From contig MU270133.1 of NCBI GenBank assembly GCA_021432635.1, forward strand, positions 1-64,000: a stretch of DNA of 64,000 nt. Direction: 5' to 3'. The notes under the pieces are model-generated. The model was not told the DNA's origin, ran no database searches, and saw only the letters and a program-made list of their open reading frames with translations. A program made the position numbers and the translations under genes. The stretch's first letter is position 1. The number at the start of each line of letters is the position of its first letter. The stretch comes from Thozetella sp. PMI_491. Taxonomy: Eukaryota; Ascomycota; Sordariomycetes; Chaetosphaeriales; Chaetosphaeriaceae. This document shows positions 47,664 through 57,939 of the stretch, in pieces.

Positions 47664-49862
47664 TCACTTCCGGAGCTTAGGACGAGACAACATGTTGAGC
47701 CGGCTGAGACTCAGAACGGCCTTCTTCTTAGGGCTAGGGGTACGGCTCGCAAAGCCGGGTGACATAAGCCTCCGTGGGCTGACCATGGACTTCTTGCCGC
47801 TGGCAACAACCAGGTCCGGAGCAACCAGAGCATCACCTTCAGGGACGCTCTCCTGCCGGCGCTTCTTGGCAGCACGCTGAGCAGCCTCCTGCTCAGCATC
47901 CTCCTCGTCCGTGCTCACGCGATGGCGCTTCTTGTTGGTCATGCCGTGGGGGAACGTCTGGAAAATGGTGCGCGGGGCTGTGTTCTCCTTGTTGGGGCTC
48001 GAGCTGTCGTTGCTCATGATCGACAGCGGGAAGCTGCCGGGCATCTCCGAAGTGGGGATGGATGGGCGAACCTGCCGGATGCCAGACTTGCCACTGGCAC
48101 TGCCAAAGCCGGGAGAGGTGCTGCCGAAGCGGATTGTATGGTCGCTACGGAAGGTGAAAGTGCTTGGGGCGGAAGTTCCATCCATATCTCCGTCGAACTT
48201 ATCCACAGGGGCCTCGGTGAGGGCTCGGTGCTGAGACAGATCCGGGTACAGAACTTCGTTCGAGTCTTCCATGGCCTCCGCCATGATCTCGTCCAGCGTC
48301 GGATAGTGAACCTCGCCAAGGATCGGCCGGGTCTTAGACCGGGGGATTCCGGATTTGACTGGAGATGGAGAATTCTGAATGGCAGCTGCCTTCTTGGCCG
48401 TCAGAGGAGTGAACAACGAATGTTTGGTTAGCTTGTGACGAGGGGTGGTCATGGGCAAAGCTGGGAGCTCCTTTTCAACGCGGGGAGGAGCTGGCGTCTT
48501 CGACATGACGGCGGGAAGAGGAATAGCACTCTTGGCCTTCGCCGCGCTGGCTTTCGTGCCACGCAGAAGCGACTTGACCCTGTCGAATCGACCGCTCGGG
48601 GTTCTAACCGTAACATGAGGCATTTCGGCCTCCTTCTCGATCTCCTTCGACGGCAAGTGGTTTGTGGTGACAGATCGCGCCAGCTTGTTCTGAGTTGTTG
48701 AGCGAGTCAAGTTGTTGGTGGTTGTCGACCGGGCCAATCCTCCCAAGGTCGACACAGAGGGTGACTTCAGGATGGCCCCCTCAGAGGGAGTCTTGACGCT
48801 GCCTACTCGAGCAAGAGAGGACTTTGTCGGAGTCATGAGCGAAGCGAGGCTGGACTGGGAGCGAACAACGCCGGAACCATTGCCCGCCGACTTGGGGCGA
48901 GGAAGCATGCTTCCATCGCGGGAGGTCGGACGGGAGCTGGATGCATCGTCTTCGATATGCTGTCGGACACGCTTAGAAGGCGACGGGGGCTCGTCTCCGG
49001 TGCGCGTCTTGATTTTCGTGGTAGTCGTGACAGTCTTAAAAGCTGCATCCTGCTTGGACCGGGGTGTCTCGGGCTCCTGGAGGTTCGCTCTCGATTGGCT
49101 TCGTTTGATGCCCTTGCCCGAAGTGAGGGGGGTGCGACCGGTCTGCGCTCGGAACGCTGAGGGGTGGTTCTCGATAGAATCCATCTTCTTGAACTCGGCT
49201 ATGTGCGCCGCGCTGTACCGGCCGGCCTTGCCCTTGGCCTTCGCAATCTTGCGGCCTCCAGCCTGCTCCTCTTCCTCGGCCTCCCGCTCCAGCTCGCGCT
49301 TGGCTGCAAGATCCGCCTTGATTTTGAGAGCCTCCTCGCGTAGCTCATCCATCATGCGTTGAGCCTCGGGTCCCAGCTTGCGCTCGGTAGCCTCCCGTGC
49401 CAGTCGGAAGGTAAATGGCGAGGACGGAACGCCCACCTTGGATGGGGTAGCCCGCAGTGCGCCAGGCAGGTCCTGTCGCGTCGCGGCAGGCTTGATGTCG
49501 GTGAATCCTAGTCGCAGTCCCGAAGAGGGAGGCGCCATGGTGGGATGCACCTTGCTGGGGTGCATCTCTGACATGGGGGGTTTGGCGGGCGTCGAGTCCG
49601 CGGGGGTTCGAGGTACGTGAACCGGCGAGGAGACTATGGCATCGAGACTCTGGGCGACTGTCTCCTCAGGACTCTCGTCCCGCTCAGCGAGAGAAGACAG
49701 GCTTGGGAGTGCATCGGCTTTGCTCGGCGTCTGAGCAAACGGGAAGGGCGGGTTAGCATTGAATCTTAGCGGTTGAGCGACATAAGAAACGGCCAGAAGG
49801 CGTTTGTTTGGGAAGTTTACCTTGGAGGTACTCGCAATGCGTGCGGATCGACGGCGAGCCAT
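47664..49862 (-). CDS. Conserved fungal basic Ser/Pro-rich protein, 702 residues
   Basis: Two exons, 49821-49862 and 47664-49730, give 702 residues. The start MARRRSARIAS joins TPSKADALPSLSSLAERDE once the 90-base intron is removed. The protein is basic and mostly low-complexity. A likely coiled coil lies near residues 145-190 (EAQRMMDELREEALKIKADL and following). A conserved-looking patch follows (GRKIAKAKGKAGRYSAAHI, then FKKMDSIENHPSAFRA). Many SP/TP sites and short basic clusters (KKRRQES) suggest a nuclear or microtubule-linked phosphoprotein, but this is inference and no domain is recognised. The intron has no stop and a length divisible by three, so a retained form of 732 residues is possible. 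The last residues (LSRLNMLSRPKLRK) are basic. Confidence 0.75.
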   Translation of the reverse strand: MARRRSARIASTSKVNFPNKRLLAVSYVAQPLRFNANPPFPFAQTPSKADALPSLSSLAERDESPEETVAQSLDAIVSSPVHVPRTPADSTPAKPPMSEMHPSKVHPTMAPPSSGLRLGFTDIKPAATRQDLPGALRATPSKVGVPSSPFTFRLAREATERKLGPEAQRMMDELREEALKIKADLAAKRELEREAEEEEQAGGRKIAKAKGKAGRYSAAHIAEFKKMDSIENHPSAFRAQTGRTPLTSGKGIKRSQSRANLQEPETPRSKQDAAFKTVTTTTKIKTRTGDEPPSPSKRVRQHIEDDASSSRPTSRDGSMLPRPKSAGNGSGVVRSQSSLASLMTPTKSSLARVGSVKTPSEGAILKSPSVSTLGGLARSTTTNNLTRSTTQNKLARSVTTNHLPSKEIEKEAEMPHVTVRTPSGRFDRVKSLLRGTKASAAKAKSAIPLPAVMSKTPAPPRVEKELPALPMTTPRHKLTKHSLFTPLTAKKAAAIQNSPSPVKSGIPRSKTRPILGEVHYPTLDEIMAEAMEDSNEVLYPDLSQHRALTEAPVDKFDGDMDGTSAPSTFTFRSDHTIRFGSTSPGFGSASGKSGIRQVRPSIPTSEMPGSFPLSIMSNDSSSPNKENTAPRTIFQTFPHGMTNKKRHRVSTDEEDAEQEAAQRAAKKRRQESVPEGDALVAPDLVVASGKKSMVSPRRLMSPGFASRTPSPKKKAVLSLSRLNMLSRPKLRK

Positions 49863-51974
49863 TGTTGAAGGCCACTCGGGCGGAAGTTGTTGTCGACTTT
49901 CTAGATGGTGCGCGGAGAGAGAGCAGAAAGATGCAGGCGCCAAAGAGGATACCCTGGGAGTGGAATGTGTCTGGGAATATGAACCAGGAATCCTGAATAT
50001 GATGTCGGGAAACGCGACAAGGAAGAGTCGGTAGGCGCGGGTGGGGGGTTTGATGCGTGATTCGCCAAAATTGATTTTCGAAGTAAACAAATGCACCCTT
50101 GCTCAACACGCACACAGCGCACGGACCTGCACTGTGCGAACCGTGCTCAAATCTTCCAAGAACAGTTCCGGCAAGGCCATTTTCTCTAGGCTATCATGGC
50201 TATATATACAAGATAGTACTGGTCCAATCCACAGTGCTCTAAAAAAAGGAACATCTATTCATCGACGGATAACTACGAAATGACTTTATCCCCCCTGCGC
50301 TCCCAAGATATTAGTTATAACGACCAAACTCCCGTAGTCCAGAGTAAGTTGGATGGGCAACAGCGTTCATCGCCCTGGATACGAGCAGAGCAACGTCTGG
50401 TCGTATGAGGTGTTCCGTGCAACCACATTGGGTAACGTGACTTTTACCTTGTGACCAAGCACACATGGAAGGAGAGGCACAGTGCCCTTGTTCCCCGTTA
50501 ATTGACGCCTGGAAGTCAAAGCATCAGGTGTTGGCACTTCTCGTTCCCAGGGCGAAGTCAACAGCGTGAGGTTTGCAGGTAAAAGCTGCGTGCCCTATTT
50601 ATGCTATTCTTGTTCATAGTTATCTACGATGCTCCAGGAAGCTATATACCAAAGTTCCAAATACCGCAAGCACTTGGGAAGAGCTAGACCTCAGCTTGCG
50701 CTGCCCTCATCCTGGTTCAACAGGGCAAATGATCTTTCTCCTTCTATGCTGTCAACAACTCCCATCATCTCTCCTGCTCCGTCGTAATAAGAAAAACGAA
50801 AGCGAAATATCGTTATATGCAATCGTAGGACTAAGTGAGCAGAAGGGGGAAACATCAGCTCCTCGGCAAGTGAGGGTCTGCAGCACTGTCACAAAACGCT
50901 ATGCCAACTGGTACTGAAGCACGCCCACGCAAAGGCGAATAGAAGTCAGATGAAAGACAATATGTATGTATTGCGAGAAATTAAAAAAAAAAACCGCGAC
51001 CATATATACGATGCAACGCGCGTCACCTTCCGACTTGAAACACGTTCTAGGTACCGCGATGCTGTAGGGCTGATAGGCGCCGCACTGTGGGAACCCGTGG
51101 AGAAACTCGCTCGCGAGGATCGAAGTTCCCAGGACACTGGTGACTTGTCCCAAATCCAGCGACTCAGTGGTAGAAAGCTGTGAGATTCGCTGGGCCATAT
51201 CGCAATGCCGTAGGCGCTATCATGGTCGAAATTAGACCGCGAGATATTGTCATTATCGACATGCTGTTCGTTGAAAGAGCAAAACTTTTTTGGTCGCCGA
51301 CCCACGCAAACTTTTGCCGACCCTTCCTACCATCCATCCATGCCCGCCGCCGTGTACTGATGCTTTACATATTTTTGTGTGGAATCTCAGAAAAAGTCAA
51401 AACCGCCTCCGTCATGGGGTATATTTGTCCGTGAATAGGAACTAGAAATTCCGCTGCTCGAAATAAATCTTAGTCGTAGATGCCGAATAGTGCGTCCGTT
51501 GAGCTGGTGTACAGGAGAGAAAAACGTCGTCGTCGTCATCGGCCCACACCGCCACGTGCGGCCCGAAGCGAATGGCTCGAAATAATCGTTTTAGTTTCGA
51601 TGAGAAAGGCCGTCCGTGTCACACCCAATGCAAATGCGTTTCCGGGGTATCTCAAAGCAGTGCTGGCCAATTTTTTTTTGGTATCCGTCACTATCACCTC
51701 CCTTGTCCTTGTTCGATGTTCCTCTCGCAAGTCTGAACCGAGCTGGCGTGCGGGTTAAGAGTTTAGAATCGTCACCTCTCCTTCTCTGTGAACCGCGCCC
51801 GGCCTTGAGCCTCACGATCGACCTCTGCGATGCCGACCTGGGTAGGCCGGGCGGCCAAGTTGGGACTCTCCACTGCCGGGCAAGAGGGAGTCACTCGGCT
51901 AGCTCGTTGTGAGCGAGGCCTTCCTTCTTCGACCTAGGCGCGGCGTATTATATCCTCAGTTCAAGTCAAGAAAT
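49863..51974. other. 2.1-kb spacer without a supportable gene
   Basis: It lies upstream of the 702-residue protein gene and downstream of kapC. Frames are short and overlap each other. Composition is more AT-rich than in the flanking genes. No repeat or RNA gene is recognised. Confidence 0.5.
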
Positions 51975-53503
51975 TCACCGCATGTTGCTGGTGTCGAACG
52001 AGAACGAGGTCGGGAACGCCATGCTGGCGCTCAGGCCGAATGGGTCGAAGTCGTATCGTGGGTCGAGTAGCTGCGTCATGGATGGATATGCACCGCCGTG
52101 CGACTGGGCAGCACTATCCATAGCTTGAAGCCCGGCCACATGATGGCCGGTGGCAGGAGCACCGGTTGTCACCGGCGACGAGAGGGACAAGTGCGGCTGC
52201 TCACCAAACGTGGGGTACTGCCCCGGAGCATTCGGTGTGTCAGGTGCTTCCCCAGACTCATCCATAAGGTCGGCAGCAGCGTCATATTCTTGTTCTGCAT
52301 TCACAAGTTAGGCTTTGCTAACAAGGGCTAAGGGTGAACGACTCTTACCTAGCTGCTCGATATGATTCTGATATGCCGGGGACTGATAGAACGGCGCTGC
52401 AGGCGATGCCGGGTGTCCGCGGGCCTGGGCGGTGCTATGCTGCAAACCAGACATTTGCATCCGACGCTGTGCAGCAAGGGGTGGCAATGGGGCAGCGTGG
52501 GGAGGCGGGGGTGCCTTCATAGATCCAGGAGGTATGTTAGCTCGCCTCACATGAGGCGTGACCTGATCAGAGCTTGCAGGAGACGCCCCGTGCTGCGAGC
52601 CGTACGAGGTGGTGGCGCCAGGTGACGCCGAGTGCGACGAGGGAGTCGTCCCGGTTTTGGGCGATGCCGCGGAGGGGTGAGCACTCCCGGGAGGAGGGAT
52701 CGGCGAAATGGCACCCGGTTCAAGCTTAGGGGCTATGCTCGAGTTTGACCGGCGAGAATGGTGTCTGTTTAGGAGAGCCCTCGGGTACGTGGGCGGCTGA
52801 ACCAGAGGCTGCGGCAGATGGGTCGGGCCCAGTGTTGGGCTGCCGGTTTTGGCGCGGAGCTCAGCCTGGACGTCAATGCCTAGGGAGTTATCAGCATGCT
52901 GGGCCATACAAACGGGAAAGGTGGAGCCCGGGTGTCCATGTAGGAGCACTGAGCCAAGGCGACAGGTAAGGAGCAGTACCTTTCTCGAGCAAGATACGTT
53001 CTAAGAGCGAGTTCTTGTACCGTAGCATCAAGCACTCATCGGCGGCGTTCCGGTGGGCTGCCTGGAGGTTGGCAAGGTTCTGCTCATGGGTCCGGATGGC
53101 CTCCTCGAGCTGCTTGATATACTCCGTTCGCCGCTCACGAAATGCCGCCTGGGCCTGGCGATTCCGCTGCTTTCTCTCCTCAGATGTGGCGTATATCTAA
53201 GGCGACCAGGTTAGCAGAAGGGTTCGGATGTGCCCGAGATAAGATCCCCTGCCAAGGCCCGTTATCGAGCCCGGGGGGGGACAATAAAAAAAGAGCCAAA
53301 CTGCGGGACCGAGATAAGAGACAGGGAGCAGCAGAAGCGAACCCACGTACCGGCTTTCGCCCACCCTTGCGCTTCGGTTGCTGGTTCTCCTGGGGCGTGG
53401 TGGTGGACGGAGCTTCTCCTTCAGGACTGGAGCCGAGAGACTCCCCGTCGCTTTGGTCGTGCCTGGTAGGGTCTTCCGTGTCGATAGACATCTTCTCGGC
53501 CAT
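51975..53503 (-). CDS. kapC: KapC-type bZIP transcription factor
   Basis: Four exons, 53351-53503, 52980-53196, 52349-52879 and 51975-52294, give 406 residues. The start ATG reads MAEKMSIDTEDPTRHD; a second ATG four codons on is possible. The basic region KGGRKPIYATSEERKQRNRQ, then AQAAFRERRTEYIKQLEEAI, with the leucine zipper to about residue 120 (LMLRYKNSLLERILLEKGID), matches KapC and the AP-1/Pap1-like class with the NxxAQxxFR signature. The rest is Pro/Ser/Ala-rich with a QL-rich centre and an acidic segment near the C-terminus, as expected of activation regions. It acts in the nucleus as a dimer. Targets are unknown, and related factors often serve stress or development. Introns are 154, 100 and 54 bases. 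Upstream lies a very long gene-free interval. Confidence 0.9.
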
Positions 53504-53621
53504 ATCCTTTGACGGTGGCGGAGACAATTGCCGCGGGGCGGCAAGCACCTCGGTCTCTCACAAAGGGACGAGAAGATGCCACCCGGGGTCGGTGACGTCG
53601 ACAGGCCGGGACCTCCGCCGA

Positions 53622-53662
53622 CCGGGAGGGAGGGGAAGGGGGGGAAGGGGGGGACCTGGCGG
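53622..53662 (+). promoter_or_regulatory. G-rich tract (possible G-quadruplex) just upstream of kapC
   Basis: Several runs of three to eight G separated by one to three bases lie on the plus strand, roughly 120-160 bases upstream of the kapC ATG. The gene is on the minus strand, so the G-rich strand is the template strand. The run pattern fits a potential G-quadruplex. Confidence 0.5.
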
Positions 53663-54190
53663 TCAGGGACGGCGCCCGGCAGAGCTCAACGGCGCCGGCA
53701 CAGCGATGCGTCCCGGGTAGGGCTGAGAGACAGGGCACCTAGCTGGGTCTGCTATGCTATGAGCTGGCTATCTCTGCTATCTCTGGTTGTGTGCGGGGCG
53801 GCGCGCACCTCAGTAGGGGCGGCGCGCGGGATAGGATGACAGCACCACCCTCACAGGCCCCAAAAATGTTCCGAATCGGGGGACGTCCAGGGCGGTTTCA
53901 GGGCCAGGACTCGGGGGATCGCGCCAATCAGTGCGATCGGAGGGCGTTATCTGGGGAAGGGAAATGCGGGCGGGAGGATACCGGCAGCTTGGAATCTGGG
54001 GTCCTGGGGTGTCGCGCTGTTTCGGGGCGATAAGGAATGTCGTCAGTGTGTGATTCCTGGGCTTGACACACCAAAAAACAGATTGCGGATTGAAAGCAGA
54101 GATAAGCTGGAGGATGGTGACAGGCTGCGGCCGAGGGATTGTGTAAAGGGAAGCGACGACCGGCTAGGGTTTTATGTAATGTTAATTCGG

Positions 54191-54216
54191 TCTGGTGGGA
54201 GGGGCCGCCCACCAGA
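54191..54216. repeat. Perfect 9-bp inverted repeat with 8-base loop
   Basis: The left arm tctggtggg and right arm cccaccaga are exact complements, separated by aggggccg. A further tctggtggg copy lies about 24 bases downstream, so the unit recurs locally. Confidence 0.85.
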
Positions 54217-57162
54217 TCCCACCATTGCTTGATTCGCCGTCTGGTGGGTGTCCACCCTGAACTAGCCCCGGTTGAGGGGTCAGGTGGGCGACTTCTGGGT
54301 GAGCCACGTCCGCCTGCGCCAAGGTGCGAACTTGCTGACGACCAACCCTGGCTCGCTGTTGCCTCTCAAGCGATGCCGCCCGATGCAGTGGGTATAAGAC
54401 CTGCTCGGCTTGGCCTCTCGGGATTTGCCTGCAAGGCCGGGTTGCTCCAGCCCTTCAGCCCGTCCGGCTTGTAGGTCGCCTTGCCCTTTTGTTTTTCTCT
54501 CCCTTTCCTCTGGCCTTTTTTTTTTTGGTTTTGCTTCGCGAGCACTGGCAGAGACAAGACGAATTCGCGAAGGACGCGGGCCCCTCTGAAATCTCTTAAA
54601 ATGACCGAAAGATGGCGGGTGCACACGCCTCGGCCGAGGCGGACGGGTTTCGAGCTCTGCCCGTATTTCGCACGACCCGCAGCTCCCTAGGCGGCATAAC
54701 AGGACCAACTGTAGTTCTGGTAAGCGTGTGATGCTCGCTGGACATCGACATAGAGAGAAAAGAGGCCTCTATTTGCGTTTCTTCTGTTTCTGTCTTTTTC
54801 TCGAACTCTTTTTGCCACGGGCACGCCACGGGTTGTACTTCGGGAGGAACTCCCCCGCCCCCAAAGGCCGTACGACACACGCACGACATGTCTGTTGTCT
54901 AGCGGCCCCAGTGGTGGTTCGAGTCTCCGAAGGCGTTAGGGTTCCCCTCCGGGCCGGGCACCACTCCCCAACGATCCCACTCGGGACTTTAAGAAAGCTC
55001 TGTGCGAACCCCACAGTTCTCTGAGCCGCTTCGGCATCTCTAGGACGTTGCATGGTGAACGGGCGGCCAACTCACTGGTCAGGTTTTTTTAAGCACTCAA
55101 GAGAAGGTGCTTTCACCGAGGAGGGGGACCCTAATATAAATAGCCGTTCCTCTCGTCGAGACGGTTTAATATGCGGCAGAGGTGAGGAGCAGAACGGCAG
55201 GTGGCGGGTTGCCCTCTTCTTCGGGAAGGGGGGAAAAACGAGGGAAGCTCTTTGTGCAGTCCAGCCACGCTTCTGGGGTACCCTCTTGGTTATAAGCTTT
55301 GTATGAAGAGGGAGGGGGGGGAAACGAAACAGGGCAGACGCTCCGGGTCCTAGGTCCCTAGAACGTCAGCCCCATCGACATCTGGAGATTGGCGCAGGGA
55401 AGTGGTCCTAATTTCAGCATGCCGTGCTGCTACAACGGCGCAAGGACCATGCGCTATTATATCGCATAGGTGATCTTGTTGACCTTACTGGGTAGGGCTG
55501 GCGGTTGGCTCTCTGCCTGGGCGATGGGAGCTCCGGAAAAAAAACTCTGACTCGAGGTTGCCTCCCGTGCTGTGAGTGGCCAACCCCCTTTTTCTGCAAC
55601 ATGCCCCAGATGTCGTTCCAGCTCCCAAAGACAGGATGGTCTACGGAGTACCTACTTGGATCACTATTCCCCCATACCCTGGGGCCTGATGCCGGCCGGG
55701 TTCTGCAGGAAGAACCATATCGTCGTAGTGGATGACCGGCCATCTTCAGGATATCCGAACTCAGGCAGGGTGGGGGTCAACCCCCTTAACCAGGTAGCAT
55801 CTCGTCGATCGAGATCCCGCAAAGGGGGACGGTGAGAAGGTGAGGCTTCGTCCGTCGCTTCCCTAGTGTGCGGAGAGTGCTTGCGTTGTGATGTGACACT
55901 CTCTTCGCCGCTAGGAACCAGCCGCCACGAGCTGGGTGTTCTCATCTATTTGTATACGATCCCCTCTCGCGGCCATTCGACAATAAACGGCTCATGCCGA
56001 CGAGACACGAGGGCGTTGGGGAAATTTCGCCATGCTCCCATGATGGTATTCCCACGTTCAAGCGAGAGTAAACGCAAACCCCCCTGCGTGGGAGAGCATA
56101 TCGAGCTCCGGTTCTCGGTGCATCTCTCCCAGTCAGTCGCATTGGCACAGCTTCGGGACGCGGCCCACTCCTCTTTGCATCATCCACAAGTGCCGCCGTC
56201 CAAGCCTACCCCTAGTATTTCGCTGGGACGGGTTACGATTCGCCTCCCACCCCTCTCCCCCACCCCTTGGTCTTGATTGCCATCCGTCAAGAGAGCCACA
56301 GACATCAGGAGTGCATGCAGGTCGGACATCGCCCGCCAAGGAGTGCGAGATCGGTGTCTCCGACCGGGGGGGGAGGGGCTTCGCGAGGAGACGTGCAGCA
56401 ACCTTTCAGAGCTGATGGTGTGCTACGAGTTCGCTGGAGCGGGGCCACGTTCCCGTCCGGTTAGCGCCAAAGGACTCTGCATCAGAGTTTTTCTTCATCA
56501 CCTGAGCTATCCCATGAGGCGGAGGGGGTGCGGAAGAATTCCTCATTGTGGAAGAAACTACATGTTTCGGGGACGGACGTCTGACTGGTGAGCTGGCGGG
56601 CGGGCCTGCTCGGAGTCCGGGCAACCTTGGGCAGCGGGCACCATCTTAAATCGACGCTACTCGACGACTACTGCAGTCCCAACCGCTGCACCAAGCCATG
56701 TCAAAGCTGGTGAAGGAAAGCGAGGCCGGCTCGGGCTCGTCTGCCGCATGTCGGCTCCCGCCGTGCCCCGAAGGGTGCCACTGAGGAAATCCAAACCGAG
56801 TTCCTGAGCAGGCTACACAATGACGAAGACCGGGTCTCGCGGGCATCACTACATAATAAGGCGACTCCCAGTCCTCAACGACCCGTTCTGGTGGAAGCCA
56901 ATAAACTTTGGAGCCCGGTGGTGCTCATGTCTGGAACCGAGAACTGACCTCGAGACGCTCCACTATTCCCACTTACACCGGTGAGTGAAAACGGCAACGC
57001 GCTGCTTTGCCTCTGCCAGGCAAGACCAGGGTTGCGAGGCGCTGGGGCATCACTGATCAACGCCGCCACGCACGATTCATGATGGCAGTGAGGTGAAAGG
57101 CGTCTCACCCTGTGTCGGACGTCCCAAGGATGACGGCACTGTCTTCAGCAATGTCTGCACCG

Positions 57163-57184
57163 CCTGGTGGCCACCTGGTGGCCA
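57163..57184. repeat. 11-bp tandem duplication (cctggtggcca x2)
   Basis: Two adjacent identical 11-base units. The centre is nearly palindromic. Confidence 0.9.
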
Positions 57185-57862
57185 CAGGGCGATCTTCGCT
57201 GAAAACCTTTTCTGTGCGGGTGGCTTTGAGAGGAATGGACTTTTTTGCCTCATTTCGTTAGTCCGCGGTAGATGCGTGAGGGACCCTTGGCGGGTCGGGC
57301 ACCTGCGCGGGGTATGAAAAATACATCTCCGAGGAGCTGGCCTGCCGCCATCCGCTCCCGCACGTCGAATCAAAATCCGTCGCAGCTCGCCTAACTCATT
57401 CGGACAGACAGCCCCTGACCTAGCCAATGAGACGCGGCTTCACACCGGCCGGGCCGTGCTGTCGGATCGAGCAAAGAGCGAGTCGAGGGCACAAAACACC
57501 TTGGCTGTCCCTTGGCTCCCTGCTGCTCAGGGGGGAGGGAGGAAGAAGGGGGGCAAATGGGAGAGCGGCTTCGGAAAATTGAGCAAGAAAAAGAAAGGAA
57601 AACGAGGCGTAGCGATCGGCTGGAGGAGCGCTTCGTATTTTTCCAATAACAAGAGCCGCGCGAGCCCCAGGGCGATTCGATAGAAGGCCCCCCCAGCCTT
57701 CGCTTGCATGAGAACATTGCTTCTGCTGCAACATACGGGGCTAGATGAGATGCCGCAAAGAGACCACAACGCCCGCAAACCCCCGATTCCCCATCATCCG
57801 CCGTGAACACCACCCCTGCGTGACCCCCGCGAATGCTGCTGTTGCCCCGGCTGACATGCAGT

Positions 57863-57893
57863 AGCAGCAGCAGCAGCAGCAGCAGCAGCAGGT

Positions 57894-57936
<43 letters not shown>
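57863..57936. repeat. Compound microsatellite: (AGC)n followed by (GGCA)n
   Basis: About nine AGC units (57863-57890), a short joint, then about ten GGCA units (57895-57936). It is in non-coding sequence. Confidence 0.95.

Positions 57937-57939
<3 letters not shown>

Noticed and set aside
54905-54935. B-box-like sequence ggttcgagtct suggesting a second tRNA
   Set aside because: No paired T stem, no A box at the right distance and no T run after it.
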